From NCBI RefSeq assembly GCF_039542035.1, contig NZ_BAABHJ010000041.1, positions 62,001-126,000 of the forward strand: DNA of 64,000 nt, read 5' to 3'. Of the stretch, positions 33,553 to 42,424 are shown piece by piece (position 1 is the first letter of the stretch; each line of letters starts with the position of its first letter). The notes under the pieces are model-generated. The model made no database searches. It was not told where the DNA came from and worked only from the letters and a program-made list of their open reading frames with translations. The DNA is from Actinoallomurus liliacearum (lineage in GTDB: Bacteria > Actinomycetota > Actinomycetes > Streptosporangiales > Streptosporangiaceae). The position numbers and the translations under genes were made by a program.

Positions 33553-36443
33553 ATGTCTTCCAGGAGGGAGCGGATCTCGGCGTACGGGCGGATCTCACCG
33601 TGGGTGCGCAGGTGGTCGTGCAGGGAGCGGGCGAGTGCGCGGAAGCCCGGGTCGCGGGCGCCGGTCAGCGTCCGCAGGTCGCCGACCAGGACCAGTTGCT
33701 GCTTGGCCCGGGTGAAAGCAACGTTCGCGCGGCGGAGTTCGGACAGGAAGCCGACGTTCCCGCGCTCGTTGCTGCGGGTGAAGCCGTGCAGGATGACGTC
33801 GCGTTCGCCGCCCTGGAAGGCGTCGACCGTGCCGACATTGAGAAGGGTGTCCGCCTCGTGCCCGGTGAGCCGGTCGACGCGGGCCCTGACCTCCTTCACC
33901 TGCGCCTTGTACGGCAGGATGACCGCCCACTCGACCTTCAGCCGGTGGTAGAACGCGGCCAGCCGGGCGATGAGCTCGGCCTCGGCCGGGTTCGTGTAGC
34001 CGGACAGGTTCACGTGGTCGAGGCCGGAGTGCTGTTCCCGCCGTTGCGCTACGGGCAGGGCCGACGTGTCGACGAACGTCATCGGGCTGCCGAACAGCGG
34101 GTCCCGGTGCTCGCGCCGCACGTCCGTGCGCAACCGGCCGCCGTAGAACTCCGACGAGATGAAGTCGCCGATCGTGGCGGGCATCCGCCGCTGCCGGGAC
34201 AGCAGCACCCGGTGGGTGTCGGGGAAGCCGTCCCACAGCAGCTCCAGGATGCTCTTGGCGAGCAGGTCACGGACGCGCGGATCGTCGTCCGCCGCGCCCC
34301 ACTCCTCGAGCTCGGTATCCAGGAACGGCGGGAGCTGCTTGTGGTCCCCGACCAGCACCGCCCGCCGGGCGCGGACCAGCGGGACGAGCGCGGTGTTCGT
34401 GCCGATCTGGCCGGCCTCGTCGACGATGGCGACGTCGAAGTCCACGTCCGCCAGCTCAGGCCGGGACGCCGCGCCGATGCAGGTCGCGGCGACAACGTCG
34501 GCGTAGCGGATCAGTTCGGGATACAGATCGTCGGTCTCGGTGGAGACCTTCTCGTGCCACTCGGCGAGGAGCCTGCCGCGCGCCGCCAGGACGGGCAGCC
34601 ATTCGGCCGCCCACTCCCGCAGTTCACCGGGATCCTCCGGAGGCGACACCGCGCCGGGAACCGCGCGTACGGCCTCGTGGAGGAAGCGAGCGGCGGCGCC
34701 TGCCTCCTCCCGGCACCGGCCGTGTCGCTGAATGCTCTCTTCATTCGCCGTCCGTGCCTTCCGTACGGCGGGGTCGTCGCGGGTGACAATCTCGAGTTCC
34801 TCCTCCGCGCTGGCAAGCTCGGCGCGGATGCGCGCGGCCGCCTCCTCCACCTCGCGCTGCCGCTGCCGGCCGGCGGCCACCCGCCGCTCGTGCCTTCGTC
34901 CGAGGATGTCGAAGAATTGGCCTACCACGGGAAGCGTGACGCGTGCCGCCGCGCGGTCCCGTCGGGCGGACCATCGATCGATGTGCTCTCGGGCGCGGGC
35001 GATCTCGCGCTCACAGCCGGTCAGTTCGGCCGTCAGGCCGCCGATGCGGTCCCGCAGCGTGTTACCGGCGGCCCGGCAGGCAGCGTGCAGGTCCGCTTCG
35101 GCGCGTTGCACCTCCTCGGCCGCGACTGCCTGCCGTGCGAGGCTCGCGTCGAGCTCCGCCGCCCAGCGTTCGGCGTGCGGGAGTTCCGTGTAGGCGGCGA
35201 GGGCAGGCGAGGTGTTCGCGAGCACCTGGTGCACCAGGTCGGACGCCTGACGGTCCAGCAGGTAGGCCTGACCGTCGCTCGTCACACTCCCCTCGGCACC
35301 GACACGCACCGCGACGAGGCGCCGCGACAACCGGGGCAGCACGTTGTCCACCGCGCGGTGGCTGTTCGAGGTGACCAGAACCCGTTCACCCCGCTCGGCG
35401 CAGGCGTCGGCGATCTGGCTGATCGTGCGGGTCTTGCCGGTTCCAGGCGGGCCGAGGACCAGCAGCACGTCCGGGACGTGCAGCGCCTTGCGGAACGCGG
35501 TGGTCTGGTCCTCGTCGAGAGGCTCGGGAGGCCGGTCGTCGGCGGCGGGAATCGGCCGTACGCGGTGGTCGACGAGGGCGGGCAGCAGGCCCGGGTTGCG
35601 CACCTGGCCGTCCCGGAGTGCCGCGATGGCTTCGCGCTGCTTGTCGTAGACGGTGCTGTTCGGCGTCTCCTCCAGCTCACCCTGGCCCTGAACTCGATTC
35701 CAGCCGACCGCCTGGTGGAACCGGACGGTGGCGCGGGCACCGGTGACACGCGTGACCTGGCCGCGTAGCTCCGGTTCGCCGTGGATTTGCACGAACGTCC
35801 GCTCCTCGGGCACCTGCCCACCGACGAGGTCGAAGTCGTAGACGGCGTTCGTGCCGTAGCGTCGGCCGCCGACCGGCATGACCGCCCGGTACGGGTACAT
35901 CCGCGGTGCCGTCTCGGCCCGTATCCGCTGCTCGGCATCGACCAGCGCACTCAGCGTCGTAAGGTAGGCGGACCGCTCGTCGTCCAGCCGGGACGCCCCC
36001 TGCCGGGCGGCCTGCTCGGCCAGCAGGTCCTGCCACGCGCGGGTGATGGTCGGCCAATGCGCGTCCATCCCCTCGGGTACCCGGCGGAGCTCGTACGCGA
36101 GACGCCAGCCGTGCGGGCGCAGCATGAGATGGCTGTTCACCAGGTTCCGGTAGTCGGTCTTCCACAACGGGCGGACCGATACGACTCGGTAGGCGTCACC
36201 GCGGCCCGAGACGTACAGCCGGGCGACGTACGTCCGGCCGTAAACGAGCATGCTCCAGTCCTTGTCGGCGGCCTTCGGCTCGGCCAGTGTCACCGGGATG
36301 CCGCCCGGGCGGGTGTTCAAGTCCTTGATGAGAGCCTCGGCGCCGGCGGGCAACCAAGCCCGGTCGCGGTGCTCGCGGATAGAGGTGTCCAGCTTCGGGC
36401 TCGGCACGAGAACCAGCGGGCCGGGCAGAGCGACGTTCAGCAT
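33549..36443 (-). CDS. UPF1/DNA2-like SF1B helicase with long coiled-coil insertion
   Basis: 964 residues from ATG 36443 (GAGGA six bases upstream; a GTG at 36464 would overlap the upstream gene). N-terminal 300 residues are beta-rich. Walker A is GPPGTGKT (about 331-338), followed by NSHRAVDNVL. An insertion of roughly 230 residues of Ala/Glu/Arg-rich coiled coil separates motifs Ia and II. Then come VDEAGQIGT, VGDHKQLPPFL, SRQRRMPATIGDF, NVGTVDAFQGGERDV and RRANVAFTRAKQQL. These AAA_11/AAA_12 helicases are found in Mokosh and other anti-phage systems, where they act on RNA or DNA. Middle gene of a three-gene operon. Confidence 0.9.
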   Translation of the reverse strand: MLNVALPGPLVLVPSPKLDTSIREHRDRAWLPAGAEALIKDLNTRPGGIPVTLAEPKAADKDWSMLVYGRTYVARLYVSGRGDAYRVVSVRPLWKTDYRNLVNSHLMLRPHGWRLAYELRRVPEGMDAHWPTITRAWQDLLAEQAARQGASRLDDERSAYLTTLSALVDAEQRIRAETAPRMYPYRAVMPVGGRRYGTNAVYDFDLVGGQVPEERTFVQIHGEPELRGQVTRVTGARATVRFHQAVGWNRVQGQGELEETPNSTVYDKQREAIAALRDGQVRNPGLLPALVDHRVRPIPAADDRPPEPLDEDQTTAFRKALHVPDVLLVLGPPGTGKTRTISQIADACAERGERVLVTSNSHRAVDNVLPRLSRRLVAVRVGAEGSVTSDGQAYLLDRQASDLVHQVLANTSPALAAYTELPHAERWAAELDASLARQAVAAEEVQRAEADLHAACRAAGNTLRDRIGGLTAELTGCEREIARAREHIDRWSARRDRAAARVTLPVVGQFFDILGRRHERRVAAGRQRQREVEEAAARIRAELASAEEELEIVTRDDPAVRKARTANEESIQRHGRCREEAGAAARFLHEAVRAVPGAVSPPEDPGELREWAAEWLPVLAARGRLLAEWHEKVSTETDDLYPELIRYADVVAATCIGAASRPELADVDFDVAIVDEAGQIGTNTALVPLVRARRAVLVGDHKQLPPFLDTELEEWGAADDDPRVRDLLAKSILELLWDGFPDTHRVLLSRQRRMPATIGDFISSEFYGGRLRTDVRREHRDPLFGSPMTFVDTSALPVAQRREQHSGLDHVNLSGYTNPAEAELIARLAAFYHRLKVEWAVILPYKAQVKEVRARVDRLTGHEADTLLNVGTVDAFQGGERDVILHGFTRSNERGNVGFLSELRRANVAFTRAKQQLVLVGDLRTLTGARDPGFRALARSLHDHLRTHGEIRPYAEIRSLLEDI

Positions 36444-36450
36444 GCGTTCC

Positions 36451-37917
36451 TCAGAGCTGGTCACGGGCCGCCTGGAGCGCGGCGCCGAACGAGGGGGCGG
36501 TGGGGCGTGCGCCGGAATCGGCGCTCAACGCCGCGTCGATGGCCGCGCCGGCGGGCGTGGGAAGGCCGGGAGACTGGCCGCCTACGGGCAGCGGAGTCCG
36601 CGGGTGGGGCGGATGCCCGGTCACCAGGTGGTAGGCAAGCGCGGCGAGCTGATACACGTCGGTGTACGGGCCGGGGCGGGCGCTGCTGCGCCGCCGCTGT
36701 TCGGGCGCCTGATAGTCGGACGGGCCCTCGCCGGGTGTGGGGGCGTGGCCTGCCAGGCCGAGATCGAGGAACGACAGCCGGCCGTCGTCGTGGACGACGA
36801 TCCGCTCCGGTACCAGCAGACGATGCGTCGCGTTCAACGCGTGCAGCCGCGCCAGGGTGTCACACAGCCCTGCCAGGCCGCCGAGCAGGGAGAACATCCC
36901 CGGTGGGTCAGAAGGGGAGAGCGGCTTGGCAGGGCCGTGTCGCCGCGATGTCGGCCAGGCAACGGCGATGGTGGCCATGTGCTCATCTGCCGCGTACTGG
37001 CTGAGGCGCGGTTCGCCGAGCCGGGACAGGAGCCTGCGTTCCCGATCCAGCGCCCAGAGCGCGCGACGCGCCTCCGGTACGTCCAGGTTCGCCCGGACCT
37101 GTCGCAACCAGACGTAACGGTCCGGCCCGCCAGACGGAATCGTCCGCAGTGCCCGAGCCTGCCGCCAGACCGTTCCGTCGTGGTGCGGCCGCTCGTCGAG
37201 CAGGACACCCTGCAGTAGGTAGACACGGTCGCCGACGGTGAGCTCGTTGCCGCCTTGCCACGCGGCGTCGGCACCCGCGCCAGGCCGGGTGCCCGATGGC
37301 ACGACCATCGGGGTGACCACCGGGCGAGTCGGAGGACTGGCGTGGCCGCCGGCGTCCCAGGTGAGAAAGCGAAGTCGCTCGAGGATCTCCTGAAGCTCTT
37401 GCCGGACCTGCTCGTTGTGACGGCGCTGTGCGGCGTTCCGACGTTGATCAAGCCGCTGCTGTACGGCGTCACGTTCCCGGGCGCGCGCGTCGAGCTCTTC
37501 GAAACGAGCCAGCAAATGTTTGCGCAGGTCATCGGTTGCCGCCTCTAGGCCACCGATCTTGTGAATGAGGGAGATGCATAGGCCGTTCAACTCATCCGCG
37601 GCGGCATCGCCTCTGTCCAAGGCGGCCTGCAGCTCGTCGGTCAGCAGCTGTTTGGCCTCGCCGAGATCGGACGATCCGCCGCCGCGTACACGCGCCGCGA
37701 CGTTGGTGATGAGGTTCGTCAGGTAGCCGCTACCGACATTCCCCGCAACACCGGCGATCGCCTCGGCCACAGAGCTGCCGCTCAGTGCCGCCTCCAGGAC
37801 CGGACTGAGCGCAGATGACGCCAGGACGACGAGGACCCCGGTCGCGGGCAGCCGTCGTAACAGGCCGGGCTCCTCCCGGATGGTGCGGGTCACCTCATCC
37901 CGCGCGGCACGCCGCAT
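36451..37917 (-). CDS. Pseudokinase with hydrophobic N-terminal domain and coiled coil
   Basis: 488 residues from ATG 37917 (GGGGGG upstream). Residues about 20-80 are a Gly/Ala-rich hydrophobic region (GVLVVLASSAL, IAGVAGNVGSGYLTNLI) like the N-terminal domains of some STAND proteins. Residues 95-195 are a coiled coil. From about 230 there is a Ser/Thr-kinase-like fold with LHALNATHRLL, LSFLDLGLAG, DYQAPEQ and TDVYQLAALAYHLVTGHPP. The HRD aspartate is Leu (H365-R366-L367) and the VAIK-type lysine position appears to be Arg272, while the DFG aspartate is kept (DLG, 385-387). Phosphotransfer is therefore unlikely. It is the first gene of the operon with a helicase and a winged-helix protein. 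Confidence 0.82.
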   Translation of the reverse strand: MRRAARDEVTRTIREEPGLLRRLPATGVLVVLASSALSPVLEAALSGSSVAEAIAGVAGNVGSGYLTNLITNVAARVRGGGSSDLGEAKQLLTDELQAALDRGDAAADELNGLCISLIHKIGGLEAATDDLRKHLLARFEELDARARERDAVQQRLDQRRNAAQRRHNEQVRQELQEILERLRFLTWDAGGHASPPTRPVVTPMVVPSGTRPGAGADAAWQGGNELTVGDRVYLLQGVLLDERPHHDGTVWRQARALRTIPSGGPDRYVWLRQVRANLDVPEARRALWALDRERRLLSRLGEPRLSQYAADEHMATIAVAWPTSRRHGPAKPLSPSDPPGMFSLLGGLAGLCDTLARLHALNATHRLLVPERIVVHDDGRLSFLDLGLAGHAPTPGEGPSDYQAPEQRRRSSARPGPYTDVYQLAALAYHLVTGHPPHPRTPLPVGGQSPGLPTPAGAAIDAALSADSGARPTAPSFGAALQAARDQL

Positions 37918-38226
37918 TCGACCCCCCGTCCCGCATGACCCAACCACCGTTCTTCAGCAGAATAAATGATCGATTGCCGCCTTAATCGCCCTTCAGCCCG
38001 GCTCTCGCCAGGCCACCCGACGTTCGGCCCGTGCCGACCGTACGGTCTGCTCCGCGGTGACCCATACCTGCGGGCGGGTCACTGCGGAACGTCGGCCGAC
38101 GCGGCTATGGATTCAGCATGCCGGGCCAGATGTACTCGTTCGTGCGCGCCGTCAAGGCACGGAATCCTGCCCGCAGGAAGCCGGTGAGGCGAGCCTCCAG
38201 CAATCGACAGAGCCGCCGGGGTGTAC
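37918..38226. other. Upstream region of the pseudokinase operon
   Basis: About 310 bases between the operon start and the small gene ending at 38227. It contains an AT-rich patch near 37960 (AGAATAAATGATC) that may belong to the operon promoter. No supported gene was found. Confidence 0.35.
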
Positions 38227-38385
38227 CTACGGCCACCTGCCGAGCAACCGGTCGAATGCCCTGTCCCGGACAACGTGCCCGAGCATCTGAAGACCGTCGG
38301 CCAACTCTGCGCGTTCGGCCGACGCCCTGGCAGCACGACTGGCCCGGCGGGCTGGTGGGCGCAGACCTTCGCCAGCTAGCGTCAT
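38227..38385 (-). CDS. Possible 52-residue protein coupled to the HNH gene
   Basis: A short frame whose ATG overlaps the stop of the sulfur-binding HNH gene in an ATGA junction. It encodes a basic Arg/Ala-rich helical peptide (RASRAARASAERAELADGL, then VRDRAFDRLLGRW). The overlap arrangement is the main support; no family is recognised and it could be chance in such GC-rich DNA. Confidence 0.35.
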   Translation of the reverse strand: MTLAGEGLRPPARRASRAARASAERAELADGLQMLGHVVRDRAFDRLLGRWP

Positions 38386-39650
38386 CGCTCGCCCTCCACG
38401 GCTCTTCTCGAGGGCCAGCCGTCGGCTCTCATCCACTGGTCGTGGAGTTCGCGTGCCCGCTGGGCCAGTACGGGGATGAGCCGGTGGCGGCTCTGCCCGT
38501 GTGTCTTGACCCGGTGGCAGTCGGGGCACAGGGCGATCATCTGAATGGGGTGGTCACGGCCGCCGTCGGTCAGTTGCTCGATGTGGTCGACTTCCAGGAG
38601 CGGCTTCCCGCGGTCGTTCCGGTCCGGGGCCGGCTTGGCGCATCCGGGGTTCTCGCAGCGGCCGTCGCTGCGGAGTAGGACCGCCTCGCGGGCGGCGCTG
38701 ATCCGGATGGGGTCGTTGGCGATCCTGGTGCGCCGTTGCCCGTACGTGCGTCTCTCCCGGCGCGCCACCAGTTCGCACATGCGGGCGTAGTCGGAGTTGG
38801 AGGCTCCGGGGGTGCTCCCGGGCGCCGTCTCCTGGTCGGAGTCTCCGGGGGGTGGTGCTTCGTCGGCGGCGACGTCTTCGTCGTATAGCTCGACGGCGGT
38901 GAGGAGTTCACTCTCGTAGAAGTCGTCCAGGAACCGCGCGGTGATCGCATCGATCATCCGGACGCGCGCCGGGCCCGAGCGGCGGGCAAGCGTGTAGACG
39001 GACTCCGGTAGGCCGCCTTCGGGCGCGTGCTCGGCGAACCACGTCCATACCGCGGTGCCGTGGGCCCGTGGGACGTCGGTGTGGCCGGGCAGCTCCCACA
39101 GCCCGGCATGGAAAAGCGCGGCGATTGGGTAGTCCGGCCGGCCGTGGCGGCTTTCGCCATCCCGGCGATGAGTCTGCAGCAATGGGGTCAGCGCGGCAAC
39201 GGTGTCGGTCCATCCCAGGAGGCGGTCGTGGCCGGCGCGGGCACGGCCGATTGCCCACAGGAGGACAACGGCCTGCTTCAGCATCGGCTTGCCGGAGGCC
39301 GAGGCAGGACGCAGGTCGTCGATGGTCGAGGCGATCTCGTCCGCGGTCTGAAGGCCCGACGGGTCGGTGTTGGGTGCGCTGGTCACTTCGAAGCCGAGGC
39401 GCCGCAGGACGGTCACCGCGTGGCCTCTGCCGCCGGAGAAGTCCTTCGCCGCCAGAGGAGATCGCTTGGGCAGGTAGCCGTGGGCGGCTCCGGCGATGGC
39501 CTTGGAGTCGTAGCGCGTTCCGTCGTACAGGAGCCAGTACCGCCGGGAGGAGTCGAACCCGTACTTCTCCAGGAAGGCGTCCCGGCCCAGGCGGTCGAAT
39601 TCGGCGATCGCGGCGAGGACTGCTTCGCGCGTGATGTCGGTGAGCGCCAT
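38382..39650 (-). CDS. ScoMcrA-like HNH endonuclease with sulfur-binding domain (type IV restriction)
   Basis: 422 residues. Residues 1-95 match the head domain seen in ScoMcrA-type enzymes (REAVLAAIAEFDRLGRDAF, YWLLYDGTRYDSKAIAGAA). Residues about 110-230 look like the DNA phosphorothioate-binding SBD: GKPMLKQAVVLLWAIGRARA and HGRPDYPIAALFHAGLWEL. The C-terminus is an HNH nuclease: LRSDGRCENPGC, LLEVDHIEQL, IQMIALCPDCHRVKTHG. Enzymes of this type cut phosphorothioated DNA, and some also cut methylated DNA, so the host should lack dnd modification. No SRA domain is evident, unlike ScoMcrA itself. A decayed relative lies at 30010-30510. Confidence 0.85.
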   Translation of the reverse strand: MALTDITREAVLAAIAEFDRLGRDAFLEKYGFDSSRRYWLLYDGTRYDSKAIAGAAHGYLPKRSPLAAKDFSGGRGHAVTVLRRLGFEVTSAPNTDPSGLQTADEIASTIDDLRPASASGKPMLKQAVVLLWAIGRARAGHDRLLGWTDTVAALTPLLQTHRRDGESRHGRPDYPIAALFHAGLWELPGHTDVPRAHGTAVWTWFAEHAPEGGLPESVYTLARRSGPARVRMIDAITARFLDDFYESELLTAVELYDEDVAADEAPPPGDSDQETAPGSTPGASNSDYARMCELVARRERRTYGQRRTRIANDPIRISAAREAVLLRSDGRCENPGCAKPAPDRNDRGKPLLEVDHIEQLTDGGRDHPIQMIALCPDCHRVKTHGQSRHRLIPVLAQRARELHDQWMRADGWPSRRAVEGER

Positions 39651-40182
39651 GATCGCACCGTACGCCCGCTATGTGACAGATGTAGCGTCAACTGGAACTT
39701 CAGGAAGCGGCCCGCGCGTACTCTGCTCGGTGTTCGCCTGGCATGCTCCTGAAGGAGGCTCGGCGGCGGGCCGACGGCCGAACTTTTTCCGGGTCGGGCG
39801 GCGAGGAGGATGTGACGTCGGGATCGCCCGCGCGGATCGGTGGTCGGCGTGTGCTGAGAGCCACTGCGTACGACGGAGTCGGCTCGGTATGCCGTCCGGT
39901 AGCCGTACACCTGGTGGCCTTGTCGTCGAGCCGATCGGCAGCGGTCATGAGGACGGGCGGGCCGCTGTCGGTGGCGACGAAGCGGTTGGTGATCTCGTCA
40001 CCGGAAGATCCGGGGTTCGTCCTCGACGATCAGCGCACGCATGCTCTCGATGCCAGAAGTGGGTGCATATCGTCGGGATATCGAAAATCACATACGTGCT
40101 GGCAACACCACCCTGCCTTGACTGGCGGTATGGCTCGGACCCGAAGGGTCCAGCAGTGACCGACAGTGAGCAAGGACGGACG
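39651..40182. other. Divergent intergenic region
   Basis: About 530 bases between the minus-strand HNH start and the plus-strand EEP gene. It should contain both promoters. Apart from the short response-regulator-like relic at 39998-40042 I see no gene, repeat or RNA here. The many open frames crossing it have no ribosome sites or recognisable domains. Confidence 0.45.
39998..40042 (-). pseudogene. Possible relic of a response regulator start
   Basis: A minus-strand ATG followed by RALIVEDEPRIFR and a stop is the typical first strand and acidic pocket of an OmpR-type receiver domain. Only 14 codons remain and the downstream sequence does not continue the fold. It may be the scar of a lost two-component gene, or coincidence. 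Confidence 0.3.
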
Positions 40183-41274
40183 ATGGCGCAGGTGGGCACG
40201 GCGGAGACCGGACAGGGCGGCGCCGGTCGCCGGGATACCGACTCCGGTACCCGGCGCGCGTGCTTCCGCCGGGTGATCCACATCGGCTGCCGGCCGGGGC
40301 CCTGGAAGCGCGGCCTGGTCCTCGCGGCGCTGGCGCTGCTGCTCGGCCTGGTCATGCTGCTGCACGCACAGATTCCGAACGGGATCGGCAACCTCGGCAG
40401 CCTGGTGGAGACCTTCCTGCCGTGGTTCGGCTTGTTCGTCCCGGTGCTGCTGGCCGGGGCGCTCTGGCGTCGCTCCGCCTCCGCGGTGGCCGCGCTGCTG
40501 CTGCCGGTCACGGTGTGGCTGATCCTCTTCGGCGGGCTGCTCAGCGACAAGTCTCACCTGGGCGGCGACCTGACCCTGGTCAGCCACAACGTCAGCGCCG
40601 GCAACGCCGACCCGGCCGGGACCGCCCGCGACCTGATCGCATCCGGGGCGGACATGGTGGCGCTCGAGGAGCTGGCGCAGGGTGACGCACGGCGGCTGGT
40701 CGACCCCACCGAACTGCGCGCCCGGCAGGCCACGGTCACGTACGAGAAGGTGCTGGGGAAGACGTACCCGTACCACACGATGCAAGGCACGGTCGGGCTC
40801 TGGAGCAAGCTGCCACTGTCGGACACCCAGCCGCTCGACATCGGTGGCGACCCGGCGATGCACACGATTCGGGCGCTGCGCACCACGGTGACCACGGACC
40901 AGGGGCCGCTGGCGGTGTATGTGGCCCACCTGGGGTCCGTACGGGTGATGCCCAGGGGCGGCTTCTGGACGAGCCAGCGGAACGCCGGCGCACACGCGCT
41001 CGCCAAGGCCATCGCCGCCGAGCCGAACAAGCGGATCGTGCTGCTCGGCGACCTGAACGGCGCCATGGACGACCGTGCGTTCGCCGACATCACCGCGCAG
41101 CTGCGTTCGGCCCAGGACGTGGCCGGGGGCGGCTTCGGCTTCACCTGGCCAGCGGAGTTCCCGATGGTGCGGGTCGACCAGATCCTGGTCCGGGGCGTGC
41201 GGCCGGTACGTTCGTGGGTGCTGCCCGCCACCGGCAGCGACCACCTCCCGGTGGCGGCCGGAATCAGCTGGTGA
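40183..41274 (+). CDS. Membrane-anchored endonuclease/exonuclease/phosphatase-family protein
   Basis: 363 residues from ATG 40183 (AAGGAC upstream; a GTG at 40156 is an alternative). Residues about 44-125 hold three membrane segments (LVLAALALLLGLVMLL, FLPWFGLFVPVLLAGALW, AVAALLLPVTVWLILFGG). The rest is an EEP domain facing outside: LVSHNVSAG, the metal-binding VALEEL, HLGSVR, LLGDLNGAMDD and the catalytic GSDHLPVAAG. Such proteins are common in actinomycetes and are probably extracytoplasmic phosphodiesterases or nucleases; the substrate is unknown. It marks the return to ordinary chromosome after the accessory island. Confidence 0.85.
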   Translation: MAQVGTAETGQGGAGRRDTDSGTRRACFRRVIHIGCRPGPWKRGLVLAALALLLGLVMLLHAQIPNGIGNLGSLVETFLPWFGLFVPVLLAGALWRRSASAVAALLLPVTVWLILFGGLLSDKSHLGGDLTLVSHNVSAGNADPAGTARDLIASGADMVALEELAQGDARRLVDPTELRARQATVTYEKVLGKTYPYHTMQGTVGLWSKLPLSDTQPLDIGGDPAMHTIRALRTTVTTDQGPLAVYVAHLGSVRVMPRGGFWTSQRNAGAHALAKAIAAEPNKRIVLLGDLNGAMDDRAFADITAQLRSAQDVAGGGFGFTWPAEFPMVRVDQILVRGVRPVRSWVLPATGSDHLPVAAGISW

Positions 41275-41429
41275 ACCCCGCCTGAAAGGTGAGCGACTAT
41301 CGGGTCCTGTTGGCCGGTCGCGACGTTCCGGGCCGCGATCCACGGTCTTCGGGGTGATGTCCACCCGCCCAGCGATGCCCAGTGGCGATGCCCGCTACGT
41401 TTGTCGGACATTGTGCAAGGAGGGATCGC

Positions 41430-42191
41430 GTGTCCGGAAAACGTGCGCTTGTCACCGGCGGATCGCGGGGCATCGGCGCGGCCGTGGCCGCGCGGCTGGC
41501 GGCGGACGGCTTCACCGTAGCCGTCCACTGCGGATCGGACGTCACCGCGGCGAGTGCCGTCGTCGCCGGGCTTCCGGGTGAGGGGCACGTCGTCGTCTCC
41601 GGCGACCTCGCCGATCCCGCCCGGGTCCAGGAGTTCGTCGCCGAGGCGATCGCCGGGCTCGGCGGCGTGGATGTGCTGGTCAACAACGCGGCGGTCCACG
41701 GCCATCAGCCGATCGAGGCGACCTCGTACGAGGAGTGGCACGAGGGCTGGCGGCGTGTCATCGACGTCAACGTGCACGGTACGGCCAATGTGACCTGGTG
41801 CGTCGTCGAGCACCTGCGCACCCGGCCGGAGGGCGCCGAGGGCGCGCGGATCATCAACGTCGGCTCGCGCGGCGCCTACCGCGGTGAGCCGGTCGCCGTC
41901 GCGTACGGGGCGAGCAAGGCGGCGGTGCACGCGATGACCCAGTCGCTGGCGGTCGCCCTGGCGCCGTACGGCATCGGCGTCGCGGCCGTCGCCCCCGGGT
42001 TCGTACGGACCGACATGGTCGAGACGATGCTCTCCGGCCCGGCGGGCGAGGCCATCCGGGCGCAGAGCCCGTTCGGTCGCGTCGCCGAGCCTGAGGAGAT
42101 CGCCGCCGCGGTGGCCTGGCTAGCCTCGCCGGACGCCCTGTGGGCCAGCGGCGCGGTGATCGACCTCAACGGTGCCTCCTACCTCCGTTAG
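41430..42191 (+). CDS. Short-chain dehydrogenase/reductase
   Basis: 253 residues from GTG 41430 with AAGGAGGG six bases upstream. Classical SDR features: nucleotide-binding TGGSRGIGAAVA near the N-terminus, VLVNNAAVHG, catalytic Ser in INVGSRGAY, active-site YGASK, and the C-terminal PFGRVAEPEEIAAAVAWLAS. FabG-like 3-oxoacyl reductases share this pattern. The real substrate cannot be inferred. Monocistronic by its spacing. Confidence 0.92.
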   Translation: MSGKRALVTGGSRGIGAAVAARLAADGFTVAVHCGSDVTAASAVVAGLPGEGHVVVSGDLADPARVQEFVAEAIAGLGGVDVLVNNAAVHGHQPIEATSYEEWHEGWRRVIDVNVHGTANVTWCVVEHLRTRPEGAEGARIINVGSRGAYRGEPVAVAYGASKAAVHAMTQSLAVALAPYGIGVAAVAPGFVRTDMVETMLSGPAGEAIRAQSPFGRVAEPEEIAAAVAWLASPDALWASGAVIDLNGASYLR

Positions 42192-42424
42192 TACTTCGAG
42201 GTCGAGACGGCCAGGCCGACATCGTTGTGGCGGCAGAGCGGACCCCGACCCCGTCGGGAGTGGGGCTCGTATGGGCGCTCTTGGGCTATGCGACGATTTC
42301 GAGGTCTTGGGATCCGTGTTACGGAAGTGGCGACCTGGCCGCCCCGGAGGGGCCTGTCGAATCCATCTGAAATAGCATTTTCGGTGGGTGAATCGTCAGG
42401 TAGCAGGAGGACGGGTGGGGGTCC

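Noticed and set aside
36451..37917. Active serine/threonine kinase
   Set aside because: The HRD aspartate is Leu and the lysine position appears to be Arg, so catalysis is unlikely.
38118..38678. A 186-codon plus-strand frame
   Set aside because: Overlaps the HNH gene antisense, has no ribosome site and shows shadow composition.
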